Below, in pieces: positions 53,314 through 64,000 of a stretch of 64,000 nt of DNA (the stretch's first letter is position 1; every line of letters starts with the position of its first letter). The notes beneath the pieces were generated by a model. It was not told the origin of the DNA. It worked only from the letters and a program-made list of their open reading frames with translations, and ran no database searches. A program made the position numbers and the translations under genes. The DNA comes from Physcomitrium patens (Eukaryota; Streptophyta; Bryopsida; Funariales; Funariaceae), in assembly GCF_000002425.4 (NCBI RefSeq), contig NC_037254.1:10191411-10255410 (forward strand). Reading direction: 5' to 3'.

Positions 53314-54659
53314 TGTCGTATTACGTGCTTTCCTGCTCGAGAACGCGTCGGGCGTCTGGCTGTAGAAGGTAGTATGGAGATCCGCCGATAGTCAAGCAAT
53401 CTATCAGTTTTTACTGCTGGAATATAAACGACTGCAAGAATACACCGTAAATCTTTACTGGTGCCCTTCGACTGCTTGTCGAAGTCCTTTTTTTTTTGCC
53501 CCAACCGGTAGGTCTCTAGACGTTACAGAGAACCCCGAACAACCCAAACTGTTAATCTTCAATACCCCTTTGTACTTACGATCTTGTATCCACTGACTGT
53601 CCTGTTAGATTAACCCAATAAATTTCATTCACTCCGCATACTCAATCCTATAGACATCCCTTTAATCTTTCAATCACAGACGTAACTCGATTTTACAAAA
53701 CAGTTAAGAGTATTCAAACCCACTTCATTTAAAAATCCCGATTCACCATTACAACACTGACTTCAGCAGCGATTACCTCAGTCGTCCCCAAAACTCTACG
53801 AAGAAGAAAAATCCAAATTCTATGTCTTTCCTTCCCCGACCCGAAGCATGAAGCTCCTCTCTCTAATTCCCTTGATCTTCTAAAAACCTCCAATGAAAAC
53901 CGAACTAGTAACCTTGAAAAGAGCTTGAAGCTAGCTCCTTGATCCAAAAAAAAACCCCCTGAAAAAAAAACCTCCCCCCTCAAAACTATATCCCCCCCTA
54001 ACCTTATCCTTTGAATTTCTTCAATCTTCCGTCTTAGATCCGGAATTGGCTCCCACCTCAAGCTTGGATCCGAAATTGGCTCTCGCCGTCAAGCTTTCTC
54101 CTCCGTTTTTACCTTTAAGAAATCCATTTACCAAAAACAACGTTCCCTGAAACGGCACAGAGATCAGGACAGCCTGAAACAGAATCGAACCCCGTAATCG
54201 GGACCACATTGAGTCGCCCGACCAATTCAGGTCCTATATTGGGAAAGATGTCCGTAGTAACCTGGATGTTCCCGTAATTGGGTCAAATTGGTCCTCGCGT
54301 CAGATTGGCTAACATCCGTAGTAAGACCTAGATTTCCCGTAATTAGACTGCATTGGGTTGACCGACCAATTCAGGTCTCATATTGGATAAGAGGACCTGG
54401 ACTGGATTATCGAAATTGGATCCAATTGGCTCCTCGAATCCGTCGTGTGAATTGGTCCTTCTCTTCTTGCTGACTCCTATTATTAGAATTGAACCGAGCA
54501 TTTCAATATGCCTCGGCTGACTGTAACGGAGTAACTGAACCTGACCACTCAGTATTTGTACTGGAGTTGGTCGAAGCTCCCAATATTCGAGTTAACTGAA
54601 TATTAATAAAATTTTCCTTTCTTTTTATTTTCACTGTATACTCGTATTACAACACAACA
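53314..54659 (-). repeat. 5' LTR of element C (1346 bp)
   Basis: It is the upstream LTR for the minus-strand element, starting on the plus strand with TGTCGTATTACG at 53314. Confidence 0.93.
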
Positions 54660-55295
54660 CCGGTAGCATGTCGACATTCTTCTTTTAAAATACATCTTTA
54701 AAATCATTATATTGCTCAGGTATACTTGTTGTCGAGATCTTCTCCCCGGTAGTTGGAGCTGCATAAATGACAAACGGTGTGCCTTCCTCGGACGATCTTA
54801 TAAACGCTCTTGCTCCAATGAATAAGGATTTCTTTATTCGGGGTTTTCTACTAGGCTTATTCTTGGGTGGTTTTGTGGGAAAGGTCATCTTCTGTAACCT
54901 CCAATCTATGCATGGGTTATGCTTTTTCAACTAGGAAAGACCAAGAATAACATGATTTGATGGGGTTCTAATAATATTGAAAATAGTATAACTACTATGG
55001 CCCTTAAACGTCAGTTCTATAGGTTCTGATTCATGGATGACACTACCAGACAATAAAGGTCGCCCATCTATGACCTCAATGTGAATAGGTTTGGATTTTT
55101 GTACTAAAGGGATCTTATGACACTTCGCAAATTCTTCATTTAAGAAACAAGCACATGCTCCTGAATCTAATAATACTAAGGTTTTCAGTTTCTAAGGGCC
55201 AATAAGCAAAGGGATTGTAAAGCAAAGGACAGGTTGAGCGGAAAGAAAGGAACCTAGTTGTTGTTGCGATATTTCACTGTCCAGCCATACGATTC
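54660..55295 (-). pseudogene. Copy D protease and start of pol
   Basis: It continues copy D upstream of element C. Text such as IDWRLQKMTFP and SLFIGARAFIRSSEEGTPFV corresponds to the region after the protease in the intact pol, and the protease active-site area lies near 55150 (LLDSGACACFLNEE-like). It is interrupted by stops that copy E shares. Confidence 0.8.
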
Positions 55296-56297
55296 CTATT
55301 GTGGCAGGGCATCCTCGTTTTCCTAAATAAGTGCACCCCTAGTCCTGACAATAGGTCAATTTTGCTTCTTGGGGCAATTTCCAACTTTGTGGCCTTCTTC
55401 TCCACAATACAAGCATAGACCTTCCTCCATATGCCACTTTTTTTCTTCTAGGATAAGGGATTTGACATGTACTGCATCAATTTGCATGTCTTCTACCTCT
55501 GAATGTGAATTCACACTGCTTGTCGACATAGATGGGGCATGGCAAATCGTATGTTGTCTTGAATGTTGGTCTTGGCGGCATTGAAAGAGGCGATTATCGC
55601 ACTTCACTACTTGACTATTAGCTTCGTTGAGCGTTTATGGACCAAGAAGAGTTAACAACAAATCCTTCACATCATCCTTTAAATTCCAATAGAATTGACT
55701 CATCAATGCTTCTTCGTCCCAATTGATATCGCATGCTAATTGCCTGAAGTCTGATGCATAGACTGATGTAGAGCGCATTCCTTGTCGTAGTGACTAGATC
55801 TGTGTTGTAGCCCATTGAACCTTGTCGTATTCACCAAATACTTTTGTAAACGCCTCCAAAAAGGTTTCAAAGTTGTTTAGTATGGACAATCGTTTCTCAA
55901 ACAAAGGAGTAAACCATGATAGAGCTTGCCTTGTAAATAAGGTTCTAACAAGCCTAACACGTGACTCCTCCGTTGGATAGCGTTCAGGTTGTAAAACTAT
56001 TATCAACCTGATTTGATTGACGAATCCTCAAAACTTAGAACGCTTACCATCGAACTTGTCCGAAAGGCTAACTCGGGGCTCCTTATGTTGTAGAATCAAC
56101 TGTGCTTGTTAAACCTGAGGCAAAGTTGCTTCTCCAAGTGTAGAAGTTTGAGGCTAGTGCAACTTAGATTATGCCATCCTAGATGCTCCATCATCATGAA
56201 GCCTTGCCATCACTCCTTCAATCTCTGCACTTCTTTGCGATAACGTAGCGAGGGCATTCATGATAGCATCCAACTTGGACTCCAAACTTTCTGTCAT
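55296..56297 (-). pseudogene. Copy D gag
   Basis: From the ATG equivalent at 56297 to TAG at 55296, it has exactly the length of the intact gag frame (334 codons including stop) but several nonsense changes. It keeps the zinc knuckle LCLYCGEEGHKVGNC (55356-55440) and the GAAAAC motif at the pol overlap. Confidence 0.82.
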
Positions 56298-56601
56298 ACC
56301 TATGTCTTGGCCTCCAGCCATTCTAAGAAAAGGACAGAAATGACTCTACAAGAAGACAATATTGGTTTAGAGGAGGGTACTCCGCAACCTCTAAAATGCC
56401 TTAAGAGCTTCTAGAAAAGGGATAATCCATTCTCTCCAGGAAGAATAAGACTCCAATATTATAACAAAAGAAGTATCAGTTTAGAGGAGGGTAATCCGCA
56501 ATCTCTAAAATGCTAGTACATTTCCAAGCAGAGGGATAATCCACACTCTAACGAGGATGAAATTAGCTCTGATATGTGAGATGAGTGAAGTCTCAACATA
56601 C
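56298..56601 (-). other. Copy D leader and primer-site region
   Basis: It contains four leader motifs (56360-56550), a decayed TGGTATCAGAGC-like site (ATATCAGAGC on the minus strand near 56570) and, 2-3 nt from the LTR, GTTGAGACT. The latter pairs only partly with the RNA start in the LTR, with a 3-nt bulge. Confidence 0.55.
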
Positions 56602-57116
56602 TATCACGGACACAGAAATACAGACTTAAGATCTAACAAGAAGTTCAAGAAGAATTGGCAAGAACTAGATTAATCAGATGAATATAAGAACAACACTAGA
56701 GAGGTGAGCTAGAGCTCCAAGAGATGTGTTGACGAGACTGAAGAACTCTTGAGCCTCGATTCTAATATAAACTCCTATTTAAAAAGCTTCACAAGAAACT
56801 TCTATCAACTAAGAAGCTTCTAGAAGGTTCTAGAGACTTGCTTCTAGAAGGTTCTAGAGACTTGCTTCTAAAAGGTTCTAGAAACTTATCTCTTGAAGGT
56901 TCTAAGGACTATGTCCCTAAAATATTCTACCAACTAAGAAGCTTCAAGAAGGTTCCAAAGACCTGCTTCTAGAAGGTTCTAGAAACTTGTCTCTAGAAAG
57001 TTCTAAGAACTATGTCCATAACACAACTAAGAAGCTTCTAGAAGGTTCCAGAGACTTGCTTCTAGAGGGTTCTAGAAACTTGTCTCTAGAAAGTTCTAAG
57101 GACTATGTTACTAACA
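56602..57116 (-). repeat. Central LTR shared by copies D and E (515 bp)
   Basis: The plus strand begins TATCACGG and ends CTAACA. It is longer than the outer LTRs because the U3 block with CTTCTAGAAGGTTCTAGA and GACTATGTCC units is repeated more often. Confidence 0.88.
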
Positions 57117-58169
57117 TCACTCTTTCCTTTAGCTTTAAGGTCTCTAAGAAGCAATGTTGTTGTTAATCAATACCAATGCAAGAAAATAAAGATTTTTTGC
57201 ATAACGTCTACTATGAACTCCAACTGTTGTTCACGAGGCAAGTGGTTTATCGACCCTTGAAGTCAATGGTAGTGGCCCTCTCCTTCCACTTGTGACCAAG
57301 CATAAACTTTCGTGTCCTCATTGTGAAATTGTCTTGCAAACATGCCTTCTGGCTGACCATCGTAAGCAGGCTGGGACTAAAATACAATCACCAGTGATCG
57401 GGTACTCAGTATCCCTTGTCGTCATCGTGGTGTAGCTAGTTCTTCATCTCGGAGACGCCTTCGTGAGCTAGTTGGTTGAGATAATTTGACTGACATAGTA
57501 TCTATCTCTTGGCTATCAATATCAGAAGACCAAACTATGGCTATTGAAAAAATTCTATTTTATCTTGGAGAAAATAACTACATCAACTACGAATTTTGGT
57601 GGTGCTCTCCTCCTTTCTTATATTCTTGGGTGAGCAAGCTTCAGAAGGAAGCTATCATCGAACCAGTTTAGGTTTATGAGGATGTTGTTGATGAAACTCT
57701 TGTATCTTTTGTGGCGTATTGGCAAGATTTTCAGCTGACTCTCATTGAGGAACTCGGAGTCGTACTGGCCTTTTTGGAATATACAACCGCTCCTCAAAGT
57801 ATAAAAAATCTTCCTCCACCTTGAACTTGTCGTCATTGGCACGCTACTTGATATCAATGGCTACTAAATCTTCAATGGTCACAGCACGTACCTGATTCAA
57901 GAAGTCAGCATCAATTGGCACAATAGTAGCGCAAAGTCAAAATTGCTCTGGCTTCAATAACGTCATACATTGTTGATCAAACGCTACTTTTCCAGCCTTT
58001 GGTACAAGATACCATCTCCTCCATAAGGCATCAGATAGTCCTTGTTGCTTTCCAGATCGATAAGTGATAATAAAATTGAACCTAGATAGCGACATACTCT
58101 ATCGAGCTTCACGTCGATTTAGAACTCAGGCCAATATGAAATACTCCAAATTCTTGTGATCTGTATATA
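57117..58169 (-). pseudogene. Copy E 3' part: ORF3, chromodomain scrap, integrase and RNase H fragments
   Basis: ORF3 is at 57167-57520, with its start codon mutated to ATT and internal stops. A chromodomain scrap lies at ~57640-57735. It then jumps directly to the integrase N-terminus (~57735-57860), so the integrase core and GPY/F module have been deleted. RNase H follows to 58169, where R1 is inserted. Confidence 0.72.
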
Positions 58170-59502
58170 TGGTATGGTGTTGTGCTTTGGCTACTATATG
58201 AAAATAATGTAATTATGTACTTCATATATAATTTATTAAGTAACATGGTGAGAGCCATGTTAGTAGATTTTAGTTGGTTGTAGAATATAATTTGACTATT
58301 ACTTTGAGAAGAGGTTGTTTAAAAAGATTACTATAAAATTTGTATAACTTTAATTTCTTTTTGATAGTGGTTTTTAAGATTGGTTTTGGTTGATAGTAAC
58401 TTCTAAATATTTAGAGTCACCTTTGTTAGACATTGGTGACATTTGAAAACTTATTTTGGTTCTTTTATTTAGTGTTTAGAGCATACATTATATAAATCTT
58501 ATAAGAAAAAGGATTGAAGAAGGATTTTGGTAGCAAAGGGAGGAATAAGGGCACTAATATGGATGAATGGAGATAAAAAATAAAAATCTCCATTCCTATT
58601 GATCAAAAATCATGACCAATGGACTTTGAGGAGGCTGCCCGAGGCCATATTAGGGATTAGGATTTGTTTTTCGAATCCATTCGAACATTGAAGGCTAGGA
58701 TCAGAACATTTAGGTTTTTGGTTAAGGTTTTGGTATAAGTTTTGTGTCATTTGGGATTTTTATGAAGAAGTTATTGGCGCTCAAAGTTAAGGTATTAGTT
58801 TTGGACCTACTGTCACTCTTTTGGGCATAACGCACCCGTACGGATGGTAATTGAGGATCGGCAACCGTGATTGGAGAGAACACTTTTGCGGCTATACTTT
58901 TCACATACTGCTTATTGGATTCTAAGTTGGAGTGGAGTTATTGGAGTTTTCAGTCAGCACATGCAATCTAAGGGTAGTAACTAAACCAATTTACTAGTGT
59001 TTGTCTCTTATGCTATATTTTGAGCAATTTGAGAAGGTTTTGGCTCAAAATTTCAAGAGATGTGTAATTTCATATAAGAAAACTTTGTGCAAAAGTTTTA
59101 TGACATTTGGAGTTCGGATTATTGAGATATAAGGAAAATAGTTTTTCAGGTGCTTGTAAATTAGGATTTGGAGTGTTTGCTAGGGTTTCTTAGATGTCAA
59201 AAGATCGGAAGTGAATCTGTCATTGGTTTTTTATGTGGTAAAAGTTAAGGGTAAATTCTATCTATTTTGTAAATATGAAACAAACTGAACAGTGAGATCA
59301 ATAGTTATAATTTTTTAAAGTTCAGAGGCGTGAAAATCTTTCGTAGGAAAAATATGTTTTGAAGGGATTTTATTATATTTGGAGATTTATACAAAAATTA
59401 AAGAGTTTTGGAAGCTAAGAAAAGAATCTTATAAAGGTTTAAGGTACACTCTCTATAGCTAGATACTCAGTGTATTCCTAAATAGTAAATCACACCATAC
59501 CA
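58170..59502 (-). mobile_element. Dispersed repeat R1, complete-looking copy (1.33 kb)
   Basis: It interrupts the RNase H region of copy E. The ends carry an 11-bp inverted repeat, TGGTATGGTGT (58170-58180) and ACACCATACCA (59492-59502). It aligns with 13745-14558 plus 20693-21095 in reverse. It has no transposase frame, so a non-autonomous DNA transposon is the best guess. The target duplication is not clear. Confidence 0.6.
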
Positions 59503-61287
59503 CAATGGTCACTGGGTGTACAGCTTCTTCAAGAATGTGACGCCATTCTTGAAAAGAATCCACTATAGCAAGAAGTTCCTTATCGTGGATCTCATAATTG
59601 ATTTCAGCAACAAAGAACTTTCGAGAATAGAATGCAACCAGATGGAGCTTCTTGTCTTCTCCCATTTGTGAAAGTACAGCTCCCAAAGGAAAATCCGAAG
59701 CATCAGTTTCTAAATAAAAGGCCTTTATAAACTATAGATGTACCAAGATTAGAGCCATAGTAAATGCGGTCTTAAGGTCTTGAAATGCCTTCTCCGATAG
59801 AGGTCCCGATTCTAGCTTATCCTTGCATATCAACGAAGTGAGAGGAGTAGCAACTTGAGAATAATTCTTGATGAAGATCCGAGAGAAGTTGATAAAACCA
59901 AGAAAACAGTGTACATTTTTAACCGTCTTCAGAACCTCTCAGGACACATTTGCTTCCACCTTCTTAAAGTCCATCTTCAAACCTTCCATAGTCGCAATGA
60001 ATCCCAAAAATTCCATCTTTATTTGGTGAAATAAATACTTCTCCAACTTGGCATATAGTCCTCACTTGCGTAGTTTCTCTAAGACCAAACAAACGTGCTT
60101 TTCATGCTCTTCCTCATTTTTGGAGAATATCAAAATATCATCCAAATAGATGACAACAAAATCGTCAAGGTGCTCTCGGAAAATATCATTCATCATATAT
60201 TGAAAGACCACTGGAGCATTAGTAAGACCAAAGGGCATGACATTATACTCAAAATGGCCATACCTTGTATGGAATGTTGTCTTCCACTCATCTCCTTCCT
60301 TGATTCATACGAGATTGTAAGCTTCCCATAGATCAATTTTTGTAAAGATCCTTACACGTCCAAGTTATTCTAAGAGACCAAAAATCAAGGGTAACGGATA
60401 ACGATTCTTCTTTGTTACCTTGTTGAGGCCTCGATAGTCCACACGCATCCGCAATGAGCCATCTTTCTTCTTCACAAATACGATGGGTGCTCCGGTTGAC
60501 GATTTTGAATGACGGATGAAGTTCTTGGCTAGATTCTCCTCGATGTACTTTCACAACTCCGCGAACTCCATCTGCGATAGATTGTAGATTGGGCCAAAAG
60601 GTAATTAAATTCCTTCCTGCAAGTCTATGGCACAATCATATGGTTGGTGTTCCGGTAGCATGTCGACATTCTTCTTTTAAAATACATCTTTAAAATCATT
60701 ATATTGCTCAGGTATACTTGTTGTCGAGATCTTCTCCCCGGTAGTTGGAGCTGCATAAATGACAAACGGTGTGCCTTCCTTGGACGATCTTATAAACGCT
60801 CTTGCTCCAATGAATAAAGATTTCTTTATTCGGGGTTTTCTACTAGGCTTGCTCTTGGGTGGTTTTGTGGGAAAGGTCATCTTCTGCAACCTCCAATCTA
60901 TGCATGGGTTATGCTTTTTCAACTAGGAAAGACCAAGAATAACATGATTTGATGGGGTTCTAATAATATTGAAAATAGTATAACTACTATGGCCCTTAAA
61001 TGTCAGTTCTATAGGTTCTGATTCATGGATGACACTACCAGACAATAAAGGTCGCTCATCTATGACCTCAATGTGAATAGGTTTGGATTTTTGTACTAAA
61101 GGGATCTTATGACACTTCGCAAATTCTTCATCTAAGAAACAAGCACATGCTCCTGAATGTAATAATACTAAGGTTTTCAGTTTCTAAGGGCCAATAAGCA
61201 AAGGGATTGTAAAGCAAAGGACAGGTTGAGCGGAAAGAAAGGAACCTAGTTGTTGTTGCGATATTTCACTGTCCAGCCATACGATTC
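59503..61287 (-). pseudogene. Copy E pol: RNase H, RT, protease
   Basis: It is co-linear with copy D (45989 corresponds to 60655). RNase H has [20 protein letters not shown] at 59600. RT covers ~59900-60650 and the protease region ~60652-61287. It carries the same stop codons as copy D at many places, for example around 60063 and 45398. Confidence 0.82.
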
Positions 61288-62289
61288 CTATTGTGGCAGG
61301 GCATCCTCGTTTTTCTAAATAAGTGCACCCCTAGTCCTGACAATAGGTCAATTTTGCTTCTTGGGGCAATTTCCAACTTTGTGGCCTTCTTCTCCACAAT
61401 ACAAGCATAGACCTTCCTCCATATGCCACTTTTTTTCTTCTAGGATAAGGGATTTGACATGTACTGCATCAATTTGCATGTCTTCTACCTCTGAATGTGA
61501 ATTCACACTGCTTGTCGACATAGTTGGGGCATGGCAAATCGTATGTTGTCTTGAATGTTGGTCTTGGCGGCATTGAAAGAGGCGATTATCGCACTTCACA
61601 ACTTGACTATTAGCTTCGTTGAGCGTTTATGGACCAAGAAGAGTTAACAACAAATCCTTCACATCATCCTTTAAACTCCAATAGAATTGACTCATCAATG
61701 CTTCTTCGTCCCAATTGATATCGCATGCTAATTGCCTGAAGTCTGATGCATAGACTGATGTAGAGCGCATTCCTTGTCGTAGTGACTAGATCTGTGTTGT
61801 AGCCCATTGAACCTTGTCGTATTCACCAAATACTTTTGTAAACGCCTCCAAAAAGGTTTCAAAGTTATTTAGTATGGACAATCGTTTCTCAAACAAAGGG
61901 GTAAACCATGATAGAGCTTGCCTTGTAAATAAGGTTCTAACAAGCCTAACACGTGACTCCTCCGTTGGATAGCGTTCAGGTTGTAAAACTATTATCAACC
62001 TGATTTGATTGACGAATCCTCAAAACTTAGAACGCGTACCATCGAACTTGTCCGAAAGGCTAACTCGGGGCTCCTTATGTTGTAGAATCAACTGTGCTTG
62101 TTAAACCTGAGGCAAAGTTGCTTCTCCAAGTGTAGAAGTTTGAGGCTAGTGCAACTTAGATTATGCCATCCTAGATGCTCCATCATCATGAAGCCTTGCC
62201 ATCACTCCTTCAATCTCTGCACTTCTTTGCGATAACGTAGCGAGGGCATTCATGATAGCATCCAACTTGGACTCCAAACTTTCCGTCAT
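61288..62289 (-). pseudogene. Copy E gag
   Basis: It has the same length and the same interruptions as copy D gag (55296-56297), differing at only a few bases. It keeps the CCHC knuckle (61348-61432). Confidence 0.82.
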
Positions 62290-62593
62290 ACTAATGTCTT
62301 GGCCTCCAGCCATTCTAAGAAAAGGACAGAAATGACTCTACAAGAAGACAATATTGGTTTAGAGGAGGGTACTCCGCAACCTCTAAAATACCTTAAGAGC
62401 TTCAAGAAAAGGGGTAATCCACTCTCTCCAAGAAGAATAAGACTCCAATATTGTAACAAAAGAAGTATCAGTTTAGAGGAGGGTAATCCACAACCTCTAA
62501 AATGCTAGTACATTTCCAAGCAGAGGGATAATCCACACTCTAACGAGGATGAAATTAGCTCTGATATGTGAGATGAGTGAAGTCTCAACAAAC
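62290..62593 (-). other. Copy E leader and primer-site region
   Basis: Same layout as 56298-56601: four leader motifs (62355-62545) and plus-strand GAAGTCTCAACAAAC next to the LTR. Confidence 0.55.
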
Positions 62594-63027
62594 TATCACG
62601 GACACAGAAATACAGACTTAAGATCTAACAAGAAGTTCAAGAAGAATTGGCAAGAACTAGATTAATCAGATGAATATAAGAACAACACTAGAGAGGTGAG
62701 CTAGAGCTCCAAGAGATGTGTTGACAAGACTGAAGAACTCTTCAGCCTCGATTCTAATATAAACTCCTATTTAAGAAGCTTCTCAAGCAACTTCTACCAA
62801 CTAAGAAGCTTCCCATGCAATTTCTATCAACTAAGAAGCTTCTAGAAGGTTCCAAAGACTTGCTTTTAGAAGGTTCTAGAAACTTGTCTCTAGAAGGTTC
62901 TAACGACTATGTCCCTAATATCTTCTACCAACTAGGAAGCTTTCCAAGCAATTTTTATCAACTAAGAAGCTTCTAGAGGGTTCTAGAAACTTGTCTCTAG
63001 AAGGTTCTAAGGACTATGTCCCTAACA
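62594..63027 (-). repeat. LTR of copy E, 5' side (434 bp)
   Basis: The plus strand begins TATCACGG and ends CCTAACA at 63027, followed by TGATT, the right target duplication of the array. At about 62837-62855 it carries GAA/TTC alternations (AAGAAGCTTCTAGAAGGTTC). Confidence 0.85.
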
Positions 63028-63032
63028 TGATT

Positions 63033-64000
63033 CTAATGGCCATTAATCTAACTTCATTATTAACAAAAATTTCAAACATTACAATAAGCAACTTCCACAA
63101 AAAATGATAATTTCATTCAAAGGTAATGATTAAAAAAATTGGTATCTATTTAAGGTATTTTTTACTCTTATTGAATTACAAGAGGATAGATTGGATTCAA
63201 ATATTATTAAAGATAGCAAACTTGGTTGTTCTTATTTCTATTCTCTAAATTAAATTACTTATAAGAAAAGCTAAAATAAGTTCTTACTTTAATAGAAATT
63301 AAATTTTTTCTTTATTTTTCTTTATTCTCAATTCAAAGCCATGCTAAAAAATAAAGTTGAAAAATTATTTTAAACAACAAACTTACTCATGTTTCTTTCA
63401 ATCAATAAAATTAAACTTCTTAGAATGAAAGATAAAGTAAGTTTTTTTACTTGAATAAATGTTATAATTTGATTTGAACCTCTTTATTCTAAGGTCTAAA
63501 AAATATTTTTAAAAAGTTACTTCTTAACTATAATCTTTTGCTCTAAGCTTCAAGCAATGTTTATTTAAAGTTCTACACTAATAATATAAAACTTAGAATT
63601 TCCTCTCAATCAAGATTAGAACTATTTGATTTTTAAAAATTATACTAAAATATAAGAAAAATAATTGCATCCAAATTAAATATCTTAAAATCCTATGTAA
63701 AAATTAATAACAAATAATTAACTTACTTAAATAAATTAATATACATTTGTAGTCAAACCTAAGTTTATTGTAATATTGACTATCTAAGTTTTACATTCAT
63801 TATAATATATAATTGATGGCATCATAATTTTTTATCTATATAGATATATTACATTCAAATTATTGACTTCATCTAATATTATATATATTCAATTATTTCA
63901 TCTATTGATTTAATTATTCATCTAAATTAAAAGCCTATGCCTTTTTTAACCTTCTATCTAAAATTTATCTATAATAACTAACTAATGGATCTACAGAATT
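63033..64000. other. AT-rich intergenic DNA
   Basis: No coding sequence, LTR or known repeat is recognised. Confidence 0.5.

Larger units (their letters stand above)
45990..54659 (-). mobile_element. Element C: 8.7-kb Gypsy retrotransposon of a different lineage
   Basis: Long LTRs (45990-47332 and 53314-54659, ~98% alike by eye) with ends TGTCGTATTACG...ACAACACRACA enclose minus-strand gag, protease, RT, RNase H and integrase without a chromodomain. It sits in copy D, whose uninterrupted sequence is preserved in copy E at 60640-60660 (GGTGTTCCGGTAGCATG). The duplicated target is CCGG (54660-54663), now TCAG on the left (45986-45989). The protein sequence is unlike the plant CRM, Tekay, Athila or Tat lineages I know and looks nearer to fungal or oomycete-type Gypsy elements (inference). 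It is interrupted by stops and frameshifts but young. Confidence 0.88.
37546..63027 (-). mobile_element. Tandem Gypsy array D-E (LTR-body-LTR-body-LTR) with nested insertions
   Basis: Three related LTRs (37546-37919, 56602-57116, 62594-63027) bracket two element bodies in the same minus orientation that share the central LTR. The outer edges are flanked by CGATT (37541-37545) and TGATT (63028-63032), a 5-bp target duplication with one C-to-T change. D and E are co-linear without indels over at least 44941-45989 plus 54660-56601 against 59607-62593 (offset 14666; 1942 bp in both right-hand parts), and they share inactivating changes. The simplest reading is one insertion, decay, tandem duplication, then insertion of the gag-only element and element C into D. 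Confidence 0.8.

Noticed and set aside
58170..59502. Assigning R1 to a named DNA transposon superfamily
   Set aside because: Only 11-bp inverted ends, no clear target duplication and no transposase; the superfamily cannot be told from this sequence.
1..64000. CRISPR arrays, bacterial operons, rRNA or tRNA genes
   Set aside because: None seen; regular repeats are LTR minisatellites, and tRNA-like matches are retroelement primer sites.

Overview
The window is nuclear DNA of a land plant, probably a bryophyte. It has split genes with GT-AG introns and is packed with LTR retrotransposons. The most abundant are chromodomain Ty3/Gypsy elements that resemble the Tcn1-like chromoviruses reported from mosses. 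The assignment to a moss-like plant is inference; the plant nuclear character is clear.

Layout. 1-358: one LTR of an element lying mostly outside the window. 359-4668: Copia element (minus), cut off inside its RT region by that LTR and itself inserted in the gag of a decayed Gypsy element A (plus, 4671-10007). 10013-22437: decayed Gypsy element B (minus) interrupted by a ~1.2-kb dispersed repeat (R1), which in turn contains an almost intact, young Gypsy element (14559-20687, 412-bp LTRs, 5-bp target duplication GCTTC). 22438-26100: AT-rich sequence with LTR debris. 26.1-34.1 kb: a gene island with a DUF1764-family gene (plus) and a complete nine-exon Misato/DML1 gene (minus, 590 codons). 34.1-37.5 kb: AT-rich LTR debris. 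37546-63027: a tandem LTR-body-LTR-body-LTR Gypsy array (copies D and E, minus) within one target-site duplication. It contains three later insertions: a gag-only LTR element (38718-43402), an 8.7-kb Gypsy element of another lineage (C, 45990-54659) and a second R1 copy (58170-59502). 63033-64000: AT-rich, no gene seen.

The most interesting biology is in the 14559-20687 element and its relatives. (1) The predicted first 12 nt of its RNA are perfectly complementary to the 12 nt lying 2 nt inside the 5' LTR. Element B keeps the pairing with two compensatory transversions, which points to Tf1-type self-priming of reverse transcription. (2) The U3 regions carry arrays of alternating GAA/TTC pentamers, i.e. 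heat-shock elements. (3) All four copies carry an extra small ORF between pol and the 3' LTR, conserved at protein level. (4) The leader holds four repeats of a small stem-loop-like motif. (5) gag and pol overlap in the -1 frame at a conserved GAAAAC motif. The gag-only element adds an open 213-codon ORF of unknown function upstream of gag. Most inactivating changes that I could compare look like C-to-T transitions, as expected in methylated DNA.
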